From Trematomus loennbergii (taxonomy: Eukaryota > Chordata > Actinopteri > Perciformes > Nototheniidae): 64,000 nt of DNA. Location: the NCBI GenBank assembly GCA_012861695.1, contig JAAOOA010000618.1, forward strand, positions 704,349-768,348, written 5' to 3'. Shown one piece after another: positions 35,674-48,491 of this stretch (its first letter is position 1; each line of letters begins with the position of its first letter). The notes below the pieces were generated by a model. The model saw only the letters and a list, made by a program, of their open reading frames with translations, was not told the DNA's origin and ran no database searches. Position numbers and translations under genes: made by a program.

Positions 35674-36959
35674 CAGAGGTGGGAAGTAGTGGAGTACAAC
35701 TACTTCGTTACTGTACTAAGTACATGTTCTGGTATCAGTACTTTACTCCACTACATACCTGTACTTTCTACTTCTTACATGTTGAACACAAATACCTGTA
35801 CTTTCTACTTCTTACATTTTGAACACAAATACCTGTACTTTCTACTTCTTACATTTGAACACTAATACCTGTACTTTCTACTTCTTACATGTTGAACCTA
35901 ATACCTGTACTTCTACTTCTTACATGTTGAACACAAATACCTGTACTTTCTACTTCTTACATTTTGAACACAAATACCTGTACTTTCTACTTCTTACATG
36001 TTGAACACAAATACCTGAACTTTCTACTTCTTACATGTTGAACACAAATACCTGTACTTTCTACTTCTTACATTTTGAACACAAATACCTGTACTTTCTA
36101 CTTCTTACATGTTGAACCCAAATACCTGTACTTTCTACTTCTTACATGTTGAACCCAAATACCTGTACTTTCTACTTCTTACATGTTGAACACAAACCCT
36201 TACTTTCTACTTCTTACATGTTGAACCCAAATACCTGTACTTTCTACTTCTTACATGTTGAACACAAATACCTGTACTTTCTACTTCTTACATGTGAACA
36301 CAAATACCTGTACTTTCTACTTCTTACATGTTGAACACAAGTACCTGTACTTTCTACTTCTCACATGTTGAACAAAATACCTTACTTTCTACTTCTTACA
36401 TGTTGAACCCAAATACCTGTACTTTCTACTTCTTACATGTTGAACACAATACCTGTACTTTCTACTTCTTACATGTTGAACCCAAATACCTGTACTTTCT
36501 ACTTCTTACATGTTGAACCAAATACCTGTACTTTCTACTTCTTACATGTTGAACACAAACACTGTACTTTCTACTTCTTACATGTTGAACCCAAATACCT
36601 GTACTTTCTACTTCTTACATGTTGAACACAAGTACCTGTACTTTCTACTTCTTACATGTTGAACCCAAATACCTGTACTTTCTACTTCTTACATGTTGAA
36701 CCAAATACCTGTACTTTCTACTTCTTACATGTTGAACACAAACACCTGTACTTTCTACTTCTTACATGTTGAACCCAAATACCTGTACTTTCTACTTCTA
36801 CATGTTGGGTACTTTTTACTGAAGTACATTTCAAAGCCTCTTTACTTTTACTTGAGTAAAGAAGTTTAGTCAGTACTTCTACTTTCACCAGAGTATTTTT
36901 AAACACGAGTATCTGTACTTCTACTTGAGTAAAGGATGTGTGCACTTTTGCCATCTCTG
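35674..36959 (+). mobile_element. hAT-type MITE with internal minisatellite, core deleted (family A, copy 4)
   Basis: Begins CAGAGGTGGGAAGTAGTGGA, ends CTTTTGCCATCTCTG. Flanks GTCTTGAG (35666-35673) and GTCTTGTG (36960-36967) match 7/8. The array runs directly into GGTACTTTTTACTGAAGTAC at 36807, so the core of about 290 bp present in copies 1, 2, 3 and 5 is missing. Confidence 0.9.
35757..36806 (+). repeat. 36/37-bp minisatellite, about 28 units (family A copy 4)
   Basis: The most diverged of the five arrays: units with AACCCAAATA, AACCAAATA, AACACAAGTA and several single-base deletions. Confidence 0.95.
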
Positions 36960-37276
36960 GTCTTGTGTTGTATTTTGCAAGGTTATGGGTTAGGGGTTTC
37001 ATGAAACGTAAAGGGAGGATGTAACATGTGCCAAGGGAGAAATCATTACATTTGGAGTGGATCCGAATCACTGACTAGATACAGGCATTATGTTCCACTT
37101 ATGGAAACGCCTGCGCGGAGTTCTGTGATCTCTCTGTGCTCTTCCAATTAATTTCAGCAGTAGTGACATTAATGCAAAGTTTTAAATGTAACAGGATGTG
37201 CAAACTAAAGCTTCCTGTTGTTTCATATCTCTGCAGACAGACACTAACTCGCCATCCTTTCAGGAAGCATTTGGCC

Positions 37277-37278
<2 letters not shown>

Positions 37279-37324
<46 letters not shown>
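37279..37324 (+). repeat. (TG)n microsatellite
   Basis: 46-bp uninterrupted TG tract. Confidence 0.95.
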
Positions 37325-37326
<2 letters not shown>

Positions 37327-37605
37327 TGATGTCGTTTCTGAAAGTGTGAGAGTCAAAAACAAAGAGGCCTTTAGTCAGCGTTAAATCCAGACTCCTGCAC
37401 GGCGCTCGCCCTCAGGTCAACTGTTTCATTATCATCCTTTCATCTGTGCATGGATTGTGGTCCGTCTTCAGGAGGATAGATCGATGCGCATTGGCATTTT
37501 ATGGAAGAGATGTTCTCAGTCTTCGCTTATTTAGTGAAAAGTTGCCCAGTGCACGCTGACATTGATGGATGAAATCAGATTCTTTGTGGGTCGTGAGCCG
37601 TCTCA

Positions 37606-38005
37606 CACTGCAAAAATGTAAAATCTTGCCAAGTATATTTGTCTAATATCTAGTATGTCGTTACACTTGATATAAGACTTAATAAGTTAAGTCTTGTTTT
37701 TAGACAAGGCATCTTAAGCATCTTTCTAATTCAAAGTCTCTTAAACACATCTTATTTATAGGAAAATCTCCACTAACTAACATCAGAAAGCTGAACATGT
37801 CTGGCTTTTTTGTTACAAATTCCTAATTCTGGTCAAAATAGTTCAAAATAAGTTCTCCCAGCTAAATACAAGATCTCATTTATCTAATATCCCATCTTTA
37901 CTTTGAGAAATCTAACCAAGCCATTTTGTTCTTGTTCCATTGGCAGATGTGTTCACTTATTACAAGCGTAAACACCTTGTTTTTATTATACATTTACTTA
38001 CTTAC
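37606..38005 (-). mobile_element. Fish DNA-transposon relic (family E)
   Basis: ACTGCAAAAATGTAAAATCT at the left, GTCTTGTTTTTAGACAAGGC inside (a short palindrome), TTCCATTGGCAGATGTG at the right. It is the reverse of the copy at 18.4 kb. Confidence 0.6.
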
Positions 38006-38529
38006 TGTTTTTAAGTCACGCTGATAACAACCAGATATTATTATTCTACTCTTATCTGGCCCTTTGCCATATAAGTCATCAGTATGCATTAGAGCAGAGG
38101 AGTTGTTTAGGTGGACTTCTTCTCCTGCAGACACACGGTTACATAAGCTTTCAGCGGCCTCTAATCACTGCAGCCTAGCATTTAGGAAGCAGCAGCACCT
38201 AAATCCTCTTTACCCTGCGATCATAATCAGATAAGAGACAACCTCCTAGATTATAGGTGACATGAGTTCTTATAGTCGTGCAGCTGCTTCATCATCTGGA
38301 TGTCGAGCACTTTAACCCTCACCACCTCCAGAGAGCACCTGCATCATCAGGATTATCTTAAACTGAGATCAATGGTTTCAATAAGAGATGGTTATCACGC
38401 AATGCAAAGGGCAGAGAGGAGGGTAAAGGCCTGCAGTGTCAGATTTTATACTCCAGCTGTTGATTTGGGCTGATTTGATGTAGAGACTAAACAGGAAGTG
38501 GCAGGTTTTAGATACGATACGATAATACT

Positions 38530-38685
38530 TCAAAGGTAGGGTAGTCGTGCCCTCATTGGTCATGTGTGCGTTCGTGTGTGTTGGAGGAGGGGCTCTGTAA
38601 GGAAGTGGCAGATTTTCTCCGGTTGTGTATTTTCAAATTCTAGCGATCTCGAGCGGTTTCTCAAACTTACCTAACCCTACCTTAA
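38530..38685. mobile_element. Deletion derivative of the family C MITE
   Basis: CAAAGGTAGGGTAG at the left; GCCCTCATTGGTCATGTG, AAGTGGCAGATTTTCTCCGG and GATCTCGAGCGGTTTCTCAA leading to CCTACCTTAA at the right. This matches the left tip and right half of 8376-8763, with the left-central part missing. Confidence 0.75.
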
Positions 38686-39920
38686 TGGTCAGTTCAAGTC
38701 TGAAATGCTCCTTGCACACACAGCAGCTCCATGTGTAACATCAACAGACAAATATCAAGAAACAATACATGAAAAACAAACAACAAACATTTAACATAAC
38801 AGCACGATCACTGAGAGAACAGCTGCTCAAAGAGCCTTCAGCGTGCATTTGATCTGGATTCAGCTCTGTGTTCACTGTGAGGATTGACTGGAGCACAAAG
38901 GAGAAAGATACTCTTTAATAACACTGGTTTTGCATGTTTAGGGTCTTGAGATATTACATGTCAGATATCTTACTTGTAGCTCAGTTTACACTCATGACGT
39001 AGCTGCATGTTCTTTAACTTTCTTGGTAGCTACGAAAAGTCAAGAACTGTGACGTTGAATACCAACCAAAATCAATTTGTGGCTCCAGAAATATCTGAGT
39101 TTCGCGGAGGAGACAGCTCCTTGTGTTGCGTGTGAAGTTACTAACCAAAACCACATAAACCAAATACCTTAATTGCTTAAAAAGTGGTTGATTTATGTGA
39201 AAAAAATAAGTGGATATCATACTCAACATTGTTAGAGGAAAGATTGTTTGGGTGCATTTGATTTCTGATATATATAGGCACAGATAAAAGACAACAGGAT
39301 GATTAAATCAGCAGTTCATATCATAAAAGCATTTTTCTAATTCAAAAAGCTTCTGATAATATGTAATAATGTCAGATTATCTCTGTGTTTAGGACTGGAT
39401 CACATTTGTGTTTTTACAGCAGCGGTTTCACCAGGTCATGTTTTAAATGACGGGAACACTCAAAGTTGTTGAAGACAAACCAATCCTTTAATTGAAACCA
39501 CGTCATGTTTTAATAATTCCAACCAATCTCTCATTGATTAATGTGAGCAGCCTCTCCTGTCCTTTTGCTTTGCTTTGCACAAACCTCCCTCTGCTGCTTT
39601 CTTTCTTCACTTTCATGATTAGCAGAGAGGGAACTTTGCATGCAGAGGAATTACAGTCTGGACGCAGTTTAGCAGGCTTAGTGCACTCACCATGCATGAA
39701 GTAAATCATGAATGAAGACATCATTAAGTGAAACTCATGGACCAAGACCTCTGTTACTCAGGGATGGAATGGATGAGAGAAATTCATTTTAACACCAGCA
39801 TAAACAACATGGCCGATACAAGAAGAGGCTAATGAGAGGCCAGATGGTGCGAGAGGCCGGAAACCTCATTAGCATTTCTACTGTCAAACACCCCCACATC
39901 TCCACAGTGGACTCATCCAC
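38686..39920. other. No gene recognised
   Basis: Short frames only; nothing identifiable. Confidence 0.4.
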
Positions 39921-39924
39921 TACG

Positions 39925-40240
39925 GGCTGCTGCAACTATGGATTATTTCCTTAATCTGCTAATCCGTCAATTATTAATCAAGTCATTATTCAGTGTTTAA
40001 GTTGTTGATTTCCCAGAGGAGGGATCTTCAAATTGTTTGTTTTGTCCAACCGACAATCACAAAACCCTTAAGAGGTCTTAGTAAGAATGATGAATAAGCA
40101 TTATGTTTTATAATTTAGATGCAAGAACTAGAGGACGTTTGTCTTGAATAATGACTTGATTGATTCATAAATTATAATTGCTGTCACTTAAGGGTATAAT
40201 ATGTAACGTCCCCCTTTAAAATGTCCGAAAATGACAAGAC
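39925..40240 (-). repeat. Degenerate common fish repeat
   Basis: GGGCTGCTGCAACTATGGATTA, ATCAAGTCATTATTCAG and CTTCAAATTGTTTGTTTTGT are phrases of a widespread teleost repeat. Related scraps are at 22.27-22.36 kb. Confidence 0.4.
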
Positions 40241-40823
40241 AAATGCTATATATTCAGCAAAGAACACTTACATAATATTATGTTTTATATTAAAAAGGCT
40301 TGTTGAAAAAAGTTAGCATTTGAAGTCAGTGTCTTCCTGATGTCTTCCTAATTCTCCGCATGCTATTATTTAGTAGCTAACTTTAATTGTGTGCTGTTTG
40401 TTGCAAAGCAGGGAGCAATTCACAATTTATTTGTGCCTTAAAACAATGCTATAAGAGCTGTTGGAGTGAAAACACTGTCGTGATGCATGCTGGGAAAACA
40501 AAACGTGAGTAAAAAGACGCTTAAATCTCCATGAAGCTAACGGTAGCTGCACCGTCTGTGGGTTCATGATTACAATACAGGATTCATTGATGATTATTGA
40601 TTACAGCCTTTGCAGGTGAGCATGATTTCATTTGTTTTCATTAATTTCCTGAGTTGCTAATGTTCTCCTTCCTTCACCTGTCCGTATTTCCCTGTCTCAC
40701 CTCGTCCCAAAAGCCTCAGAAACCGACTCTTAGAGGAAGAGAGACGTCTTCCTAAACTCTCAGAACACCATGGTCTCTATTTCCTGCTCAGTGAACCCAC
40801 TTTGCAAGAAGAAACCACACCTC

Positions 40824-40859
40824 TGCACACACACATTATCACACAACACACACACATTA

Positions 40860-40901
<42 letters not shown>

Positions 40902-40908
40902 CACACAC
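40824..40908 (+). repeat. (CA)n microsatellite with ATTAT interruptions
   Basis: CACATTATCACACAACACAC occurs twice in part, then a CA tract. Confidence 0.9.
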
Positions 40909-41437
40909 GTCTTTATCTGAAAAGCCTTCTTCAAATTGTGCTGAGCCAGCGTTCAGTGTGTGCCACAACGCAGCGAATCTCTCTCTCTCTCACCTCCTCT
41001 CCTTATTTACCACCCTCTCTGCCTCCCTTTACATTCATATTTATTTTTCATATCAGCATCTCCGTGCAATCGTCATTCTCGTTCCCCCTGTCCCCTCTTC
41101 ATAAAAATGTCTGTCTTGATATACCCTCAGAGTGAGTAGTGATCCCACGCGGCGCTCCATCATGTTGATCAGAGCCTTCATTGGTATTCATTGTGGGTTT
41201 TTTTGCACTTCATCACTCAGGTGTGTGACTTTGTTGGGCTCTCTACTTCCTGCAATAAAAACTCAAACAGACCAGACGCAGCATCTTGTAAGAAAACCAT
41301 CCCAGGGTTTTATAGGTGGCATACCCACTTAACGGGAAGAAACTCAGCTAACAGACGATATGAACCATTTTTACCAAACAAAACACCAACACCAAGCGTC
41401 TAAATCAGCACTCAACCCGTTTCAAAGCAGTCTAACA

Positions 41438-41532
41438 AAAGGGAAATCCTCTGGCAGTCTCCCCTTGACCAGGAGTCTCTACCAGGAGTCTCTACTCCTG
41501 GTCAAGGGGAGACTGCCAGAGGATTTCCCTTT
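41438..41532. repeat. Perfect 39-bp inverted repeat (hairpin)
   Basis: Left arm 41438-41476 and right arm 41494-41532 are exact reverse complements, separated by 17 bases. The spacer repeats ACCAGGAGTCTCT from the end of the left arm, so a second register with a 4-base loop (41490-41493) is possible for the inner nine base pairs. There is no target duplication, ORF or similarity to the other repeats here. Confidence 0.97.
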
Positions 41533-41825
41533 GTAGTAAAAGAAAAAAGGGAAAGTGTACTCAACTTCAATTGATTTTGCTGCCTCGGAAAATGCCGTGT
41601 TTTTGCGTAGTTTCCATGGGACCGCTGTGTGCCATGGTGACTTATCGACACCCGGGGAGAAATGCATCGTTATCCAATCTGTGTGTGAGTTCGAGCAGCT
41701 GGTGGTTCAACCCCCACAGAAACACCCTGATGCAAATGTTAAGGGGAACACTGATGCTCTCAAAATATATGTTTCTCTGCTCAAATCTGCCGTTTGTGAC
41801 ATGTTTTAAACAATAGCTCTCACTC

Positions 41826-41905
41826 AAATCAAATCAAACTTTATTTGTATAGCCCCATATCACAAAACACGGTTGTCTCAGTGGGATTTACAGATTAAAA
41901 ACAAA
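41826..41905 (-). mobile_element. Retroelement tail fragment
   Basis: AATCAAATCAAACTTTATTT, then GTATAGCCCCATATCACAAA, a common fish LINE/SINE 3' end read in reverse. Confidence 0.55.
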
Positions 41906-43228
41906 CATTGTATATGATAGAGTTACAGCAAAATGACAAGATAGTGTGTGGAATACAAATAGAAATTAAACAAGACAAAAAAAATACATATTTAATTAAT
42001 TACCCAACAAAAATTAAATTAAATGAATAAATGCCAGCTCTAACTGACGGCTGTGTTCAAAATGTAGGTCCTCTTAAAGATTTGGATACTCTCTGCCTCT
42101 CTGGTGAAAACAGGAAGTTGGTTCCAGAGAAAAGGAGAGAAATCACCGGTTATTGAGCAGCAGAGATGAGCTCACACAGTCGTATTCAGTAAGGAGCCGC
42201 TGTGATGAGAAGAGAGTGAAATAATAACTTTTATTTGACTTGCTGAAGGGTGGAAGAATCTGTTCTCAGAGCTGGGTTCAAGTCGTAGGAGAGAGAGTTA
42301 CTGAGCTTAGGAAGGGGTGAAATTAAGAGAAAAAACTCAGGGTTTGTAAGATGTAAGTAGTACATTAAGAAGAATACTATTCTCTGAGATAAAAGTGGTA
42401 GAAATGTTTTTTATTTGGACTTTGCAAGGTAGGATACACCTGAGATCATCCGTGTGTGTATGAACGTGTATTTATATATGTACAACTTGAATTTGAATAG
42501 CGAGAAGCTGGAAGAATATGTTCTGTAAGACAGCGTTTAGGGCCATTGTGGGTCAAATATAATAATACTTACAGAGCTGAGAGAGGGGTAACGTTCAGAG
42601 AAAAAACGTAGGATTTCCAAGATTTACGTTGTGCATTTACGGGAAGACTTGTATGTTTTGCAAGAAAAACACAAATTTGCAAGAAAAATGATTTGTTTCT
42701 ACTTGTCGAGACACCACATGGCCTCATGTCAACTCTGCAGCACAAAACCAAATCACATTATTCTCTGAAATTTGAATCTGATTTTGGCCCGGAATCACCG
42801 TATAATAACCATCAGTATTGGGACCTTGAGGAGACATTTCCCAGAAGAAAATGACATATGGATGAGATGATATTGCACAGATGACAGATGAGATTCCTCC
42901 TCACTGATGCATGCATCGTGTCTGTTTTCCATATGTCGAGTGATGAGGTTCATCCAACCTCCTCGACATGAAAACAAACACTACAAGGTTTGTGTTGATT
43001 CATAAGAAGATCGACTCTCCATCTGATCTGAGGCTCAGCAGAAACAGAATCAGAGACTCTCTTTGGTGGAGTGTGTAAGCCATTCATGAAACCCCTCTCC
43101 TCTCTGAAGGAGACTCTGAGGACGCTTAAGAGAAAAGAGGACAGATAGCGTGGATTAGTGAGAGGTGCAGAGGAGAGAAGACACTTGTTAGGATACATGG
43201 TGACGGAGCAGAAGATGTGAGAAAAGTC
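41906..43228. other. No gene recognised
   Basis: Two loosely similar segments (about 42290-42380 and 42575-42630) share GAGAAAAAAC-TNGG and GATTT motifs, hinting at old duplication. No coding signal. Confidence 0.35.
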
Positions 43229-43404
43229 TCAAGTAGAAGTACAGATACTCGTGTTAAAAATACTCTGGTGAAAGTAGAAGTACTGACTAAACTTCTTTAC
43301 TCAAGTAAAAGAAGAGGCTTTGAAATGTACAGTAAAAAGTAGTGGAGTAAAGTACTCGTACCAGAAACATGTACTTAAGTACAGTAACGAAGATTTGTAC
43401 TAAT
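43229..43404 (-). mobile_element. Family A relic without array or core
   Basis: CAAGTAGAAGTACAGATACT, TTGAAATGTACAGTAAAAAG joined directly to TAGTGGAGTAAAGTACTCGT: the two ends of the family A element with everything between deleted. Confidence 0.85.
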
Positions 43405-43568
43405 CTATCCCTGATTGTGAGCACACGTTGTCTCTTCTCTTCCATCTCCTCCTCTTCCTCGCTCAACACTTTTCTCTCGTGTCATCGTGCGGCCGCGCTG
43501 CCAGCTGTTTGCTGTCTCCTGCACCGCGGGAACTGACAGAAGAAATGATTATATCTCCTGCTCTTGTT

Positions 43569-43570
<2 letters not shown>

Positions 43571-43665
<95 letters not shown>

Positions 43666-43681
43666 GCGTGTGTGTGTGTGT
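43571..43681 (+). repeat. (TG)n microsatellite
   Basis: TG tract with one GG slip and CGTGTGCG near the right end. Confidence 0.95.
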
Positions 43682-43809
43682 TCTGCTGAGCCACAGGAGA
43701 TCCTCAGTGCTGACCACAGTAACTCTGCCTCGCTTAAAATGATTTTATACACCTTCATTTTTCCAATATTTGACATGCATAATGCAACAGATTCATCTTA
43801 ATACTTGAA

Positions 43810-44000
43810 TTAAAGAGGCCCTATTATGCTTTTTAGGGTTTTCCCTCTCCTGTAGTGTGTTTTCGAGGTTTTAGTGCATGTAAATGGTTTGCAAAGGCTA
43901 ACATTCCTGTGTTTTAAGAGTATATAATATGTATACAAATGTCCACATTAAATGTAAGTCCTTTTTCTCTACTACAACTTTGCCTAAATCACTGAATGTG
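43810..44000 (+). mobile_element. Truncated TTAA-type fish MITE
   Basis: TTAAAGAGGCCCTATTATGC, then TTTTTAGGGTTTTCCCTCTC and GTGTGTTTTCGAGG are the left end of a familiar teleost MITE related to family B. The right terminus was not found. Confidence 0.55.
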
Positions 44001-45328
44001 GTGCACACTCCTCCTCCTCCTGTAACCCAAAAGTCACAGCTTTAATCCCTGTGTGTGAAATATCAGATAAAAAATAATAACTTTATTATGTTCTCTTCAC
44101 CCCGGGTCGTTCAGTTTTAATCCTCTCCATTCATAAAAGAGTGCGTGATGTGTGCTGAGCTGCAGCCGTCCATCTGTGCGCGGTGAGGCGAGTAGATCGT
44201 AATCAGATTATCAGGCACAGGAGGAGAAGATCCGGTCGAGCGAGGGCACGCAGGGAGAAGACGATCCCAGAGCAGGTGACCCGTGTCGGTGTCAGGAAGC
44301 AAAGGAGTGACACCTGAAGTGTGTGTGTGCAGGAAACACACTCGTACGGACACTTGGGAATGCATGTCAAATACAGCACGATGCTCCACTTTAGAATCAG
44401 AGATGTGGTAAACGTGGCGAAGTCAAACACAAGCACACTGTTGTCTTAAGGCAACAAAAGGACTTAAATATATGTGTTTATGGTTTAAAAAGTGGTGTAA
44501 CGTAACTTAAAATAGTTGCATTTTAGTCTCTTGCATGTGTGGAAGTCCCATGTTTCTTTGACCCATCTATCCTCAATTTTCCTGCACTAAATCTGACTCA
44601 TAAGATGATCTTGAAGGCAATGTAAAGACTGAAAATGTAGAAACAGAGAGTAGTGAGAGAGGCAAATGAGCCAGGACGCTGCAACCACTTGGCAAATAAC
44701 CCGCTCCAGCTTATTATCATTACCTTATCCATCTTTAAACTACATCACCATATACTGCTGCAGATGAGTTTGCATTGCAGTCATTTTAAAGCCCTGCTGT
44801 GTCTCATTCAGTTGCTTAAGAGGGAGTTGTGAGATGATCACAGAAGCAAGAATATGGTATTTGAGGAAGAATAAGAACTGGCCTGGTGCAGATAAGCCTC
44901 TAGTTTGAAATACAGTGGTATGGTTTTGAAAAAGTAACGTAACTTAACTTAAAATGACTCAAAGTTTGGTTTGTTTGACGCTTTCACCTCCACTCGCCGA
45001 AAGCAGACTTTTAAGATGATCTTTATGGCAATGTTTTGGTCTTTAATAATGGATTTGATCCCTGTCTTTGGCCAAACATGCCTCTTTAAAGTTTAAAAAG
45101 ATGAATATCTCTGGTCCTTTTTGTCAGACAAATCGCAGCACACATGTCTCTGTGTTTGTCCCGCTGTCAGAGGGATGTGTCCTCCTTTATTCCAGGATCA
45201 GGAAGGGTCTGTCGGGTGTTGACATTTGGCTGAAGCTTTGCCAATCGATAGGATGACTCTCAGGTATTGACCGCTGCGTTCAGGGCCCGTCTGCCTCGTT
45301 GTATTTCACAGAACAAGGCTTTGTGTGT
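44001..45328. other. No gene recognised
   Basis: Nothing identifiable on either strand. Confidence 0.4.
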
Positions 45329-45545
45329 ACACTACAAAAACTCAAAATCTTGCCCCGGTATATGTGTCTAACATCTAGTCAGAATATGTCTCTACACCTG
45401 ATATAATTAATGTTAATTACAAGATCTGATTTATCTAAATACCATCTTCAAGGAATCTTACCAAGCACATTTTCACTTGTTCTATTGGCAGAATTTTGTA
45501 CTTATTTCGAGTAAAAACACCTTGGAGCAGCATTTCTTCCAGTGT
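45329..45545 (-). mobile_element. Fish DNA-transposon relic (family E), short
   Basis: ACACTACAAAAACTCAAAAT at the left and GGAGCAGCATTTCTTCCAGT at the right, with TTCTATTGGCAGAATTTTGT inside. The middle is deleted relative to 12.66-13.12 kb. Confidence 0.65.
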
Positions 45546-46239
45546 ACAGTGAACACCAGCGAGAAGCTTTTACGTTTCTCATGTGTGCTGTTTCACTTTT
45601 TACAGCAGCTCTTCTCTTTATGTGATTCACCTTCACTGACTCACCGCTGACCGTCTTCTTTTGACGACCCACATCTGTGCTTTAGGAAATATGTTTACCG
45701 CATTTCCTCTGCCCTTAATCTCCCCTCAGTGTCTCCTATCATTCAACCTTGCTCCCCGCCACTTGTTCCTGTAATAATGAACATTTATGGCATTTCATTT
45801 ACAACGTGTTCTTGGATATGAATTCTCCATCCACTGCTGGCCTCTGCTTCTGGCACAAACCCAACTAAAGACTTTTTAAAGTATCCTTGTTTTGCAATAA
45901 ATCCCACTTAAGTATGGTGACAGTATCTAAAGGCCGCCTAGCGCTCCTTAGCAAGCCTCCTCCCATTCTTCCGTAATAAATAAGGTGCCTGGAAGTGAAT
46001 AACAATACTAATGTTGATGGATGAGTGTTGATACAAAGCGAAGCAGTCACGTTCACAGTGTTGCTATTCTCGCCTTTTTGAGTGGTTACTTCACCCGCTG
46101 TACAGTAAAGTAGTCCCGCTCTGTTTGGATCACACTAATGCCGCCTTAAAACTGCATTAATGCTCAAGTCATCTCACATAGACATCATAGAGATTAACAC
46201 TTAGAGGCAGATGTAAACGAGAGCTAAAAATACCAGCAG

Positions 46240-47180
46240 CAGTGTCCAGACACGCGGAGAATAAGCGTGAAAGATCAGATCTCCGCTGGTGAGCGTTCGG
46301 GAGGAGATTAGTTCTCATTTAGACGTATAGCTGCATTGTGAATGGGCACCGGCTAATGCGGATTATAACGTGAAGCATTAAATCGGATAAGGCGGTGAAT
46401 CATCCAACCGTGAATTCATGATTCATCTCCTCTGTTATTACTTCGATATGTATTTATTCCCTTTCTCCACATGACACAGCTGACATTCATTTAGCTCAAA
46501 TGTGTTTTATTTTGCAAAGTGACGCAGTTCCACATGACCTTCTCTGGCTCCTTGTGTGTCTCAGAAGGCGTATTAATTGAATTTTAAAGTAGTCTTAAGC
46601 ACACAGACAGATGCATTTAAATGACACCGGAAACTGAGAGATAAATGAAAAAGACGGATATAAAAATATCATTTCCCTCTGGCACTTAAAGGACCACTTT
46701 CTCTTGTTGGCAGCTGGATCCATCACAAGATGAATATTGATCTGATATTTCTCTGACATGTCGATTTATTTAACGTTAACACTTTTATTTGTTTTGCTCT
46801 TGAGTCTGTGAGCTTCTCTCAGGTTCACAGGAATGTTTCTGCAGAAGCAGCGAACACTTTGGCAGCGGAAGGAATGCTGTTTACATTTTATCGTTTAAAA
46901 CTTTGATAAATATTAATTTTAAAGTGTTTACCATTTCGCCGTGTTTAAGAGGGGCGCCGATTTTAATCTCGGCGCCGTAATTTGTCTCTCTGGACACGAG
47001 AAATGTCTCTTTTCCTAATTGAAAGCTCAAGTGTGTCGTGAGGATTAACGATGGCGATGGTGTGGAGGTATAAATAAGAAATCCAGCCTCCTGTCTGAGG
47101 GACTGACGACGGACACACCCCCCCCACTGATGATGTCCTAATCCCCGCTGACGACACAGACTCAAACACCGTCTAACGAG
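46240..47180. other. Repeat-free stretch with small GC palindrome
   Basis: Largely free of recognisable repeats. At 46953-46976 an 8-bp stem (GGCGCCGA / TCGGCGCC) encloses 8 bases. A 135-residue open frame on the minus strand (46881-47288) has no known domain and I do not call it a gene. Regulatory potential is a guess from composition. Confidence 0.3.
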
Positions 47181-47979
47181 TTTGTGACGATGCAGATCAA
47201 TTAGCATAGCTATCAGATTAGAGCTAAACAGGGCCAGAGGCGAGCTCATTAAAACGGCTGTGTGTTCAGCTCGTCTAACAGAGGCCAAAGCTGCGGCTTA
47301 GGGTTGTTGAGGGACACATCGATTCATCTGCGGCGATTAGTTTCTCTGTGTGCCAGATGACGAGGTGGACCATAAGGAAAAAGTGTAATCAATATATTCA
47401 GATTACTTTTGTGACATGCTGTCAAACCATAACAGATTTAGCCTAAAACACTGCAGTTCCTCTGAAATCTATGACACTTTTTAGCTTCTTTTAGTTTTTG
47501 ATCTGTACTCTTCTTTTAATGTTATAGTCAATTCTACCCATTTGGAATATTATTTGCAGCTAAATGTGCATCAAATGGGCCAAACCGCACCTACTAAGTT
47601 GTTAAAATGGAAGTAAAACTTAAAAAACAACACATTTTAAGACTGAATTAAATGTTTTGAACACAAACAAAACAACTTCTTTAAATGCAAGCTTGATAGG
47701 GTCAAAGAAATCCAGTGCACCTGTCCTTCCTGCAGGGCTAAGCCCCTCCCTAGACCAACCAACTGTTAAACAAATGAATTATCTTACATTTTATACAATT
47801 ATTGTCAGTTTTTACATTATTAAAACACAACAGAACACAAGCAAGTCAGATACTGAAATCAATCTGTTAAAACGTTGACATTTTAATCAAACATAAAACG
47901 TACCCATGATCCAGGTACACTTGGTATCTCCCGTCAGCAGCACACCTGCAATCAATGGCTGCTGCCTCTATACAGTAAT

Positions 47980-48040
47980 ATTCAAAAAGTCCCAAATTGG
48001 GATCAATAAAGTACTATCTTATCGTATAAGGAAGTGCTGC
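47980..48040 (+). mobile_element. LINE/SINE 3'-tail fragment
   Basis: AGTCCCAAATTGGGATCAAT then AAAGTACTATCTTATCG, a typical fish LINE tail; the 31.8 kb fragment is its mirror. Confidence 0.5.
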
Positions 48041-48460
48041 TGATTAGCTCTGATTCACACCCAGAGACACAAAAAGGGGGACATGTTTATACCAAGTCTT
48101 CACAATGTCACGTCTGCAATCACGTAAAAGGCTATGTCACACTTATCGACTAATGCTTGTGTTTTTCTCGATGTTACCGCCATCGTTCTCTTACTTTGAG
48201 CAAGTGTTTGAGTTGAGATCTGAGCTCCAATGTTTGACCTAACGCTGGTTGTTGTATTGTGCAGACATGTTTAAAATCCTCTCTGTGTGGATGTGCTTCG
48301 TTGACGCCGATCAAACAGATATATTTGGGTTGTGTGTGATTGATTTATATGTGATATATAAATGTGTGTTTACATGCAATGTGAGCGTATACGTGTGTGT
48401 CCTGCAGAAACATACAGTGTGTGAGGGCCTTCCTATAGTCCTATGTACAGATTACATTAG

Positions 48461-48491
<31 letters not shown>

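Noticed and set aside
46881..47288. 135-codon minus-strand frame as a gene
   Set aside because: No known domain, no splice or promoter support; better treated as non-coding.
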